From NCBI GenBank assembly GCA_017542425.1, contig JAFXXH010000070.1, positions 1-53,374 on the forward strand: 53,374 nucleotides of DNA, written 5' to 3'. Position 1 is the stretch's first letter. Each line of letters begins with the position of its first letter. Positions 47,167 through 53,374 of the stretch are shown here, in pieces. Made by a program: the position numbers and the translations under genes. The notes below the pieces were generated by a model. It had not been told where the DNA came from and did not search any database. It saw only the letters and a program-made list of their open reading frames with translations. The stretch is from Oscillospiraceae bacterium. GTDB taxonomy: Bacteria; Bacillota; Clostridia; Oscillospirales; Oscillospiraceae.

Positions 47167-49932
47167 CTATACCAGAATCTCCGCCCTGCTGCCCCCGCTT
47201 TGCGCCTTCGTCACCACGATCTGCCGGTCGATCCGGTTTTTCAGGTCCGCCACATGGGAGATGATGCCCACCAGTCGGCTGCCCTCCGCCAGGCCGGACA
47301 GGGCGCGCATGGCCTGGTCCAGGGCTTCATCGCTCAGGGAGCCGAAGCCCTCGTCCACGAACATGGCGTCCAGCTTCACGCCGCCCGCCGAGGACTGGAT
47401 CTCGTCGGAGAGGCCCAGGGCCAGGGACAGAGAGGCAAGAAAGGACTCGCCGCCGGAGAGGGTCTTTACGCTGCGCTCGGTGCCATTGTAATGGTCGATC
47501 ACGTCCAGCTCCAGGCCGCTCTGGCTGCGGTTGTTCTCCGCCTCGCTCCGGCGCTTCAACTCATACTGGCCTCCGGACATCAGCATGAAGCGGGAATTTG
47601 CCCGGGCCAGGATGCGGTCAAAACAGGTCATCTGGATGTAGGTTTCCAGCATGATCTTCTCTTTTCCGGGAATGGTTCCGTTGGCAGTGTTCGAGAGGGC
47701 TTTGAGCATGGCGTGGCGCGCTTCCAGCTGTTCCAGTTCCGCTTGCTTGGCCTGGATGTTGCGCAGCGCCGCCCGGTTCACCGTCAGTCTGGCGTGGACG
47801 CGCCTGGACGCATCCTCCGCCGCTTTTTTGGCGCTGGTCAGCTCCGCTTTGCGCCGCTGCTGCGCCTCCTTGTCCAGATCCAGCGCCTGGGCAAGCTGCT
47901 CCGTCAGGCTGTTCACCCTGGCGTCCAGCTCCCCGAGGGCTTTGTCGGAGACGAGATAGGTCCGCTCGGCCTCCTGGAACGCGGCCCGCTTTTGGCGAAT
48001 TTGCGTCTCTAAGTGCCGGATGTGCTGCGCGGCCTCCTGCTTGCCGGAAAAGCGTAGGCTTTGCCGCTCCGCCTGGATGCGCTCGGTCTGGGACGCAATG
48101 GCCGCGCTGCGCTCCGTGATCTCCCGGCTCAGACGCTCCAGCGCTTCGCCAAGCCGGGAGAGGGCCGCTTCCCGGGTCGGGATCGCCGCTTCCAACAGGG
48201 CCTTGCGCGTCCGCCGCCGGTCTTCCGCCTGGATCTGCCCGTCCGCTTCCGCGATCTGGGCGCGCAGCCCGGCCAGCGTGGTCTGGATCGTATCTGAGAG
48301 GCTTTCGAGGGCCGCGCCCTCCCACAGCGCCGTCATCTGCTCCGTGAGCTTCCGCTCCAGAAGCTCGGCTTTTGTCTTCTCTGCGGCGCAGACTTTGCTC
48401 AGCCGCTGGGCCTCCTGTTGGGCTGCATCGGCGTCTTTTTTTGCTTTTTTCAGCTGGGCCTCGGTGGGCGCTTGCGCGGACTTTCTGGCAAGCTGCGGGT
48501 GGCTGCGGGAGCCGCAGACCGGGCAGGGGCTTCCCTCCTCCAACGTCTGGGCCAGAATGCCCGCCTGTTCGTCCAGAAAGGCCTTGTTTTTCGCCTCATA
48601 CGCCGCAGTCGCGGCGGCGCTGGTTTCGGAGGCGTTTCGGTATTCCGTTTGCAAATCCCGGAGTATGTCCGCTTCCAGCGCGTGATCGGCAAGCTGGCCG
48701 GAGAGGGTCTCCACAGCCTGTTTCCGGGCTTCCAGCTTCTCCTTTTGCCGAAGGAGCAGCTGCTTTTTCTCCCCGGCGTCGGCCAGGGACGCCAGTTCGG
48801 TTTTCAGTTCGGCCAAGTCGGAAACCGCGTCCTGCTGCGCTTGCGCTGTTTCGCTGTGCTGCCGGGTTTGGGCTTCCAGCTCGCTTTGCAGCCGCGTGCG
48901 TTCGGCGGACAGGCGTTCCAGTGTGTCATAGCGGGGCAGCTCCGCCTCGGCCCTGGTTTGTTCGGCGTTCAGACGCTCCAGTTCCGGGAGACTTGCTTGC
49001 TGCTGGGCATAGGCTTTCCCAAGGGTCTCACGGCGCTGCGCTGCCGTCTGCCGGTCGGCTTTCGCTTTGTTCAGGGCCTCCCGCGTCTTTTCCTCCGTTT
49101 CCAGTCTGCCGAGGGTGCTGTTCACGGTTTCCAATTCCTGTTCCAGGCGGCTGATCTGCTCCGACAAGGCCGTCTCCTGTGCCGTGTCCCGTCCAATCAG
49201 CGCTTCCAGGAGGGACAGAAGCTCGCAAAGGGGCAGTTCTCCCGCTTTCGCTTTCTCCAGTTCCGCGCCGGATGCGTCGGTTTCGTCCCCCGCAATGCCG
49301 CCGATGTACTGCGCCAGGCTGGAGCGCGCCGTGGACAATTGCCCGTTCAGCGCGGCGGCGTCCTCCTTCAATCTGTCCTGCAAGCTTTGAAACAAGCCGG
49401 TTTTGAACACTTCCCGCAGAATCTTTTTCCGTTCCTCCGTCGGGGCCAGCAGGAGTTTCAGGAAATCCCCCTGGGCGATCATGGCGATCTGCATGAACTG
49501 GCCCCGGTCGACGCCCATGATGTTCCGAATCGCCGCGTCCACATCTTTCAGCCTGGTCTTGACCTGGCCGTCGGGATAGTGCAGCACGGCCTCCGCCTTC
49601 TGCTTGACGAAGCCCGCGCCCCGTGTTTTCGGGCGCCAGTATTCCGGGCTGCGTGTGACGGTATAGGTCTGCCCCCCGCAGGAGAACACCAGCTCCACCT
49701 CCGTGGGGTCCTCCGCCGCCGCGTATTTGGAGCGCAGCATCGACGGGTCACGCGAATCCCCGCTGGCCTTGCCGTACAGGGCAAAGGTGATGGCGTCAAA
49801 GAGTGTGGTCTTTCCCGCGCCGGTGTCCCCGGTGATCAGATACAGGCCGCGGCTGCCGAGTTTGTCCAGGTCCAGGACCGTCTTCTCCGCATAGGGTCCG
49901 AACGCGGTCATGCTCAGTTTCAGCGGTCTCAT
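47167..49932 (-). CDS. sbcC: Exonuclease subunit SbcC (SMC-like ATPase)
   Basis: ATPase arm of the SbcCD nuclease that opens DNA hairpins and blocked ends, the Rad50 equivalent. The 921-residue protein has Walker A 'GDTGAGKTTLFDAI' near the N-terminus, two long coiled coils (about 170-440 and 500-760) flanking the zinc hook 'CPVCGSRSHPQ' near the middle, the signature 'LSGGESFLASLSLALGL' and Walker B 'AMFVDEGFGSL' near the C-terminus. Its start overlaps the sbcD stop (ATGA). Length is typical. Confidence 0.97.
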   Translation of the reverse strand: MRPLKLSMTAFGPYAEKTVLDLDKLGSRGLYLITGDTGAGKTTLFDAITFALYGKASGDSRDPSMLRSKYAAAEDPTEVELVFSCGGQTYTVTRSPEYWRPKTRGAGFVKQKAEAVLHYPDGQVKTRLKDVDAAIRNIMGVDRGQFMQIAMIAQGDFLKLLLAPTEERKKILREVFKTGLFQSLQDRLKEDAAALNGQLSTARSSLAQYIGGIAGDETDASGAELEKAKAGELPLCELLSLLEALIGRDTAQETALSEQISRLEQELETVNSTLGRLETEEKTREALNKAKADRQTAAQRRETLGKAYAQQQASLPELERLNAEQTRAEAELPRYDTLERLSAERTRLQSELEAQTRQHSETAQAQQDAVSDLAELKTELASLADAGEKKQLLLRQKEKLEARKQAVETLSGQLADHALEADILRDLQTEYRNASETSAAATAAYEAKNKAFLDEQAGILAQTLEEGSPCPVCGSRSHPQLARKSAQAPTEAQLKKAKKDADAAQQEAQRLSKVCAAEKTKAELLERKLTEQMTALWEGAALESLSDTIQTTLAGLRAQIAEADGQIQAEDRRRTRKALLEAAIPTREAALSRLGEALERLSREITERSAAIASQTERIQAERQSLRFSGKQEAAQHIRHLETQIRQKRAAFQEAERTYLVSDKALGELDARVNSLTEQLAQALDLDKEAQQRRKAELTSAKKAAEDASRRVHARLTVNRAALRNIQAKQAELEQLEARHAMLKALSNTANGTIPGKEKIMLETYIQMTCFDRILARANSRFMLMSGGQYELKRRSEAENNRSQSGLELDVIDHYNGTERSVKTLSGGESFLASLSLALGLSDEIQSSAGGVKLDAMFVDEGFGSLSDEALDQAMRALSGLAEGSRLVGIISHVADLKNRIDRQIVVTKAQSGGSRAEILV

Positions 49933-51065
49933 GCTTCTCCCTCCCAGGTGTGCGCAATCAGTTCGGTCAGATAGGCCGTCTGTGCATCGCTCAGCGGCTG
50001 GTTGTTCTGCAAGGCGTAGAATTCGGCGAACAGCTCCAGCGGGGACTTGGCCTCCGGCGCCGCTGCGCCGTGGATCTCCTGGTTCGTGCGCGTCCGCCGG
50101 TTGTCGTAATCCAGCTTCATCAGCCGGTGATAGATCGTCCGCAGCTTGCCCATCGCGTCCGGGATGTCCTCCTCGTCGGTCAGGGTGACGTGGGTGTAGT
50201 CCTCCTGCCAGCTCGTGTTTTCATAGAAGGCTTTCCGCGTCAGTTCCGCATAGCTGCCGCGCAGTTCCACCAGATCATGCTTCGGGATGAGCGCTACGGT
50301 CCGGCAAACTACCCGCCCCTTCTCCAGCAGTTCCACCACGGTCAGGGACTTTTGATCCTTTGCTTCGGAAAAGGAGTATTTCAGGGGCGTGCCGCAGTAG
50401 CGGATGTGCTGCGCCCCGCACTGCTGCGGCGCGTGGAGGTGCCCCAGCGCCACATAGTCAAAGGGGGCGAACACGGAAGCGTCGATGTTCTCCGACCCGC
50501 CCACCAGAATCTCCTCCGACTCCGTGCGCGCTGCGCCCGTCACAAACTGGTGTGTCACCAGGACGTTCCGTTCGTCGGGATCGATCTCCATATTGGAAAT
50601 GGCGGCGCTGACCGCCTCGGTGTAGCTGCTGATCCCGTCGCCGAAATAGCGGCGGACCTGTGCGGGCTTGAGAAACGGCAGCAGGTAAATGCGGACGGTT
50701 CCGAATTCATCCTCCCATGAAAATGGCACGACCTCCCCGCAATAGACCGGGGACAGGTGGATGCCGCTCCCGTCCATCAGCCGCGCCCCGAAGGCGATCC
50801 GCTCCGGCGAATCGTGGTTGCCGCTGATGATGTAGACCTCCAGCTTCCGCTCCGCCAACTGGACCAGAAAGGCGTCAAAGAGCTGCACCGCCTCGGCGGG
50901 CGGGATGGGTTTGTCGTAGATGTCCCCTGCCAGGATGAGGCCGTCGGGCTGCTCGGCGTCCACGATTTGGAGGATTTGTTGCAGGATATAATCCTGCTCT
51001 TCCAGCATGGAGTATTCATAGATCCGTTTGCCCAGGTGGAGATCAGAGAGGTGGATCAGCTTCAT
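49929..51065 (-). CDS. sbcD: Exonuclease subunit SbcD (Mre11-like nuclease)
   Basis: Metallophosphoesterase nuclease of the SbcCD complex, 378 residues. Metal motifs in order: 'HLSDLHLGKRI', 'ILAGDIYDKP', 'SGNHDSPERI', 'VTHQF' and 'LGHLHAPQ'. The C-terminal part is the capping and SbcC-binding region. Both ends overlap neighbours by 4 nt: its ATG with the stop of an acetyltransferase, its stop with sbcC, so three genes are translationally coupled. Confidence 0.97.
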   Translation of the reverse strand: MKLIHLSDLHLGKRIYEYSMLEEQDYILQQILQIVDAEQPDGLILAGDIYDKPIPPAEAVQLFDAFLVQLAERKLEVYIISGNHDSPERIAFGARLMDGSGIHLSPVYCGEVVPFSWEDEFGTVRIYLLPFLKPAQVRRYFGDGISSYTEAVSAAISNMEIDPDERNVLVTHQFVTGAARTESEEILVGGSENIDASVFAPFDYVALGHLHAPQQCGAQHIRYCGTPLKYSFSEAKDQKSLTVVELLEKGRVVCRTVALIPKHDLVELRGSYAELTRKAFYENTSWQEDYTHVTLTDEEDIPDAMGKLRTIYHRLMKLDYDNRRTRTNQEIHGAAAPEAKSPLELFAEFYALQNNQPLSDAQTAYLTELIAHTWEGEA

Positions 51066-51625
51066 GGCGCGCTCCTTTGTTCCGTGCTTATTTCCCGGCG
51101 GACTGGTTCGCAGTCCCGATAAAACAGGATATTCGCTTTCCCCTCCTGCCCGGTCCCCCGATACACCCGGTTGTCGAAGCCGCCGATCTCAAACCCGTTG
51201 CGCAGATAGAACAGACAGGCGGAGAGGTTGTTGTCCTGGCCGATGGTGTAGACCCCCTGCATGTGCCCGGCCTCTGCCGCGTCCATACAGGCCGCCAGCA
51301 GCAGCTTGCCGACGCCCCGGCCCCGCCAGGCCCGGTGGACCTTCAGATCGTCCAGGTACAGATAGCGGAACATCTCTCGCCGCAGCACGGCCAGGCCGAT
51401 GCAGGTCTCCCCCTCATATGCGCCGAAGAAGGAGCCCGCGTCCGTTTCCGGGTCATAGGGGAAATCGGGAAAGCACATCTCTGTGCGTTCCGGGAAGGTC
51501 TCCGTGCGGTAGCTCCATTTGCCCTCCTGCAGGCTGGGCACCAGCCGTCCCCAGAGGACAAAGGGCTGGTTGGGGATGTTGGCGTCGGCTTTTCGGTCGG
51601 CCTGGATGCGTCGAATTTCGATCAT
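51062..51625 (-). CDS. GNAT family N-acetyltransferase, streptothricin-acetyltransferase-like
   Basis: A 187-residue acetyltransferase. Start 51625 has GGGAGGG upstream. The acetyl-CoA motif is 'VHRAWRGRGVGKLLLAACM', followed by 'YTIGQDNNLSACLFYLRNGF' (seen as 'GQDNNLSACLFYLRNGFEIGG'-type pattern, key residues Q, DNN and the final GF). This combination resembles chromosomal SatA/streptothricin acetyltransferase relatives in Firmicutes, but resistance cannot be claimed from motifs alone. Its stop overlaps the sbcD start, an odd pairing for a DNA-repair operon. Confidence 0.85.
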   Translation of the reverse strand: MIEIRRIQADRKADANIPNQPFVLWGRLVPSLQEGKWSYRTETFPERTEMCFPDFPYDPETDAGSFFGAYEGETCIGLAVLRREMFRYLYLDDLKVHRAWRGRGVGKLLLAACMDAAEAGHMQGVYTIGQDNNLSACLFYLRNGFEIGGFDNRVYRGTGQEGKANILFYRDCEPVRREISTEQRSAP

Positions 51626-51685
51626 GGGTTTCCCTCCCGCCTTCTGGCAACACCGCAGCATTTTCGGAACAGGTCTCGCTTTCAT

Positions 51686-52204
51686 CTATATGATGAGATA
51701 GCCCCGCCAGCCCCGGACGGCGTAATAGGAATCCGCGCCGTTGTGAAAGGTGAAGACCCTGCCGTAGCGCCGCTCGCAAAAGAGCGCCCCGCCCCGGCTG
51801 CGGATGTCCGGCGGCGTGGCGATCCAGGAGGAGCTTTTCAGATCGAACTGGCCCAGCGTTTGCAGCCGGAGGTACAGCGCCTCCGGCATCAGTTCCACGC
51901 CCATCTCCCACGCCTGCTGCGCGGCGCTGCCCACGGGCGGGTTTTTCCTGCGGCTGCGCCGCGCCTCCTCGTCATAGCAAAGGCTCCTGCGGCCCGCCGG
52001 GGACTCCGGCGCGCAGTCGCAAAACAGCAGTCGCCCGTCGTCGGTCCAGCCCAGAGTGTCCGGCTCGCCCCCGCTGGCCTCCATGCGTCGCAGCGTCTCC
52101 AGCGCCTGGGGGTCGCCGGACAGCCGCTGTTCCGCCGTCTCCCAGGAAAGCCCGGGGTGGCGCTCCATGTGTTCCAAAAAACGCGTCTTCCAATGTTCCA
52201 GCAT
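51686..52204 (-). CDS. DUF4256 domain-containing protein
   Basis: A 172-residue cytoplasmic protein. Start 52204 follows AGGAGG and begins 'MLEHWKTRFLEHMERHPGL'. The DUF4256 pattern is seen in 'GGEPDTLGWTDDGRLLFCDC', 'CYDEEARRSRRKNPP', 'LMPEALYLRLQTLGQFDLKSS' (partly shown) and 'VFTFHNGADSYYAVRGWRG'. The family is widespread in Firmicutes and Bacteroidetes with no known function. It ends 60 nt before the acetyltransferase start. The 220 nt upstream (52205-52424) are GC-rich and hold no gene I can support. Confidence 0.82.
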   Translation of the reverse strand: MLEHWKTRFLEHMERHPGLSWETAEQRLSGDPQALETLRRMEASGGEPDTLGWTDDGRLLFCDCAPESPAGRRSLCYDEEARRSRRKNPPVGSAAQQAWEMGVELMPEALYLRLQTLGQFDLKSSSWIATPPDIRSRGGALFCERRYGRVFTFHNGADSYYAVRGWRGYLII

Positions 52205-52424
52205 TTTTCGTTTGCCTCCTTCTCCCCTGCGGTTCCGGTTGCATCCGGTTTCGTGTCGCAAAACAGCGCTGCGTGGTCCTGCCCGGCCCCGCGCTTCCTG
52301 CAAAGCGCCCGGAGGAACAGGACCCCCGTGAAGCAAGCAGGAAGCCCGGCTGAGCGCCGGGGCGGCGGATGTGCGGGAAGCGCGGGATTCGGTGCTGCCT
52401 CCTCCGACGTCGCCCCGGACCGCT

Positions 52425-52763
52425 TCAGCCCCAGCGCAGCCCGCAGGCCGGGCCGCCGTATTCCTGCGCCCGTCGCGCCTCGGCCTCCGGGTCCGCCAGG
52501 ATGTCCGAAAACTCCGGGTGCCGGGCAAACCAGCGGACGGAGTAGGAGCAGGACAATTCGGCTTTTACGCCCTCGGCCCGCAGCCGCTCCGCCACGGCAC
52601 GGGTCAGTTTCCCGGCGATCCCCTGTCCGTTCAGCGCGGGGTCCACCTCCGTGTGGACAAAGTTCACCACGCCGGGGCGCACCTCCGGGTGGTCCAGCAG
52701 GGCGATCCGGACGCCGTTCTCGTCCTCCAGCCAGGTGCATTGTCTGTTGTTGTGGATGTTCAT
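52425..52763 (-). CDS. Small GNAT-like acetyltransferase (YjdJ type)
   Basis: A 112-residue protein of the COG2388/YjdJ group of minimal acetyltransferases. It shows 'VNFVHTEVDPALNGQGIAGKL' (acetyl-CoA loop G-Q-G-I-A) and 'CSYSVRWFARHPEFSDIL', where the Cys and the W-x-x-x-H-P are family hallmarks. RBS AAAGGAGAT precedes the ATG. Substrate unknown. It follows the TPR gene by 30 nt, and the two may be co-transcribed. Confidence 0.87.
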   Translation of the reverse strand: MNIHNNRQCTWLEDENGVRIALLDHPEVRPGVVNFVHTEVDPALNGQGIAGKLTRAVAERLRAEGVKAELSCSYSVRWFARHPEFSDILADPEAEARRAQEYGGPACGLRWG

Positions 52764-52793
52764 CGTTGCAGATCTCCTTTCGTTTGCGGCCTG

Positions 52794-53374
52794 TCACCAG
52801 GCGGCTTGTTTGATTTTCCAGTTTACATAATTCTGTACATTTTCCGGTTGCCCAGGCAGCAGCGTCCGAAGCTCCCGAAGGATGCGCCGCCCCTCCGCTT
52901 CCTTCCCCATCCGTTTCAGGCAGAGTTGCAGCTCCGCCAGCGTGTAACACAGGAATACGAAGTCCTGCTCTGCGCGATAGAGCGGGACGGCTGCTGCATA
53001 GCACGCGCCGGCGCCTTCCCAGTCTTCTCTCGCTTGCAGGATGTCCCCGCGCCAGTGCAGGACATTTGCGCGGCCCAGGTCATCCCGTTCTGCGAGATAC
53101 AGGCGCTCTGCTTCTGCGTATGTGGCCAGCGCTTCCTCCGGTTTTCCTGTCTCACGCAGCAGGTCGCCGCGGGATTTCATCACGTTGGCGCGGCCCAGGT
53201 CGTTCTGCTCCTTGACAAACAGCGCCTCCGCGTCCGAGTAGGCCGTCAGCGCCGCCTCCAGTTTCCCCGTCCGGAGCAGCAGGTCGCCACGGGATTTCAT
53301 CACGTTGGCGCGGCCCAGGTCGTCCTGCTCCTTGTCATACAGCGCCTCCGCCTCCGCGTAGGCCGTCAGAGCTC
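52794..53374 (-). CDS. Tetratricopeptide-repeat protein, N-terminal part outside window
   Basis: The frame is open to the right edge; about 193 C-terminal residues are visible. Three 40-residue TPR units share 'DLGRANV(M/L)KSRGDLL' followed by 'TGK(L/P)EEALAAYAEAE'-type helices; a fourth, diverged unit ends 'FLCYTLAELQLCLKRMGKE'. At DNA level the units at 53161 and 53281 are near-identical with an exact 120-bp period, which points to recent duplication. Such TPR arrays often sit behind an enzyme or NTPase domain, but what precedes this one cannot be seen. Partner binding is inferred. Confidence 0.8.
   Translation of the reverse strand, partial: ALTAYAEAEALYDKEQDDLGRANVMKSRGDLLLRTGKLEAALTAYSDAEALFVKEQNDLGRANVMKSRGDLLRETGKPEEALATYAEAERLYLAERDDLGRANVLHWRGDILQAREDWEGAGACYAAAVPLYRAEQDFVFLCYTLAELQLCLKRMGKEAEGRRILRELRTLLPGQPENVQNYVNWKIKQAAW
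53041..53374. repeat. 120-bp tandem repeat within the TPR gene
   Basis: Copies begin at 53041, 53161 and 53281; the last two differ by only a few bases over the overlap visible before the window ends. Confidence 0.8.

Noticed and set aside
1-53374. tRNA, rRNA, CRISPR array, prophage or transposase genes
   Set aside because: No cloverleaf, rRNA core sequence, regularly spaced repeat array, transposase or phage structural motif was seen on either strand.

Overview
The window is about 53 kb of GC-rich, gene-dense bacterial chromosome. It carries spoIVA and cwlD (endospore coat and cortex genes), a meso-diaminopimelate/lysine operon, low-GC-Gram-positive style gene orders (lepB-rbgA-rnhB-yraN; tig-clpP-clpX-lon-engB; tgt-yajC-TIGR04086), strong Shine-Dalgarno sites and sigma-A promoters. 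Together these point to a high-GC, spore-forming member of the Clostridia, most like the Oscillospiraceae (Oscillibacter/Flavonifractor relatives). The assignment is inference from gene content. I see no rRNA, tRNA, CRISPR array, transposase or phage gene.

Layout. 1-2.3 kb: end of a copper ATPase gene whose 3' part also looks like a separate CopZ-size gene started from an internal ribosome site. 2.4-9 kb: signal peptidase, ribosome-assembly GTPase, RNase HII, YraN and threonine synthase, then a small DUF1540 gene, a phosphoesterase and trigger factor. 9-14 kb: protein quality control (clpP, clpX, lon) and engB. 14.3-16.1 kb: split transketolase, followed by a gene-free stretch with dispersed palindromic repeats. 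16.6-18.7 kb: small stress or regulator-like genes plus a truncated nitroreductase. 18.8-23.8 kb: DUF362 protein, tgt, yajC, TIGR04086, a membrane protein and xerD. 24-28.4 kb: lactate dehydrogenase, an amino-acid ABC transporter and a lone prepilin peptidase. 28.4-29.7 kb: peroxide-defence operon (gpx, TSCPD protein, OhrR-type regulator) read leftward. 29.8-34 kb: ogt, spoIVA, cwlD, radA. 34.7-38.5 kb: leftward sortase locus. 38.8-39.9 kb: flavodoxin and an amidase-domain protein. 40-44.3 kb: lysine-riboswitch-controlled dapA-dapB-ddh-lysA. 44.4-53.4 kb: leftward hypothetical genes, three acetyltransferases, sbcD-sbcC and a TPR protein cut by the right edge.

The most interesting system is the 34.7-38.6 kb surface-structure locus. 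Read leftward from one promoter it encodes a signal-peptidase homologue that has lost both catalytic residues (Ser to Arg, Lys to Ser), a pilin-like protein with a PTG-type sorting signal, a class B sortase, and an LPQTG-anchored protein with a repetitive Thr/Pro/Glu stalk. A dead signal peptidase, a class B sortase and a PTG-ended pilin are the parts known from SipA/SrtC2/FctA streptococcal pili, so I infer a sortase-built pilus in a spore-forming gut-type anaerobe.

Other points worth following are the internal copZ start in copA, a terminator whose 3' arm is the next gene's ribosome site (yajC/TIGR04086), the missing SCIFF gene at its usual place, a XerD with Arg at the catalytic Lys position, a candidate OhrR operator over the gpx promoter, and two families of dispersed palindromic repeats.
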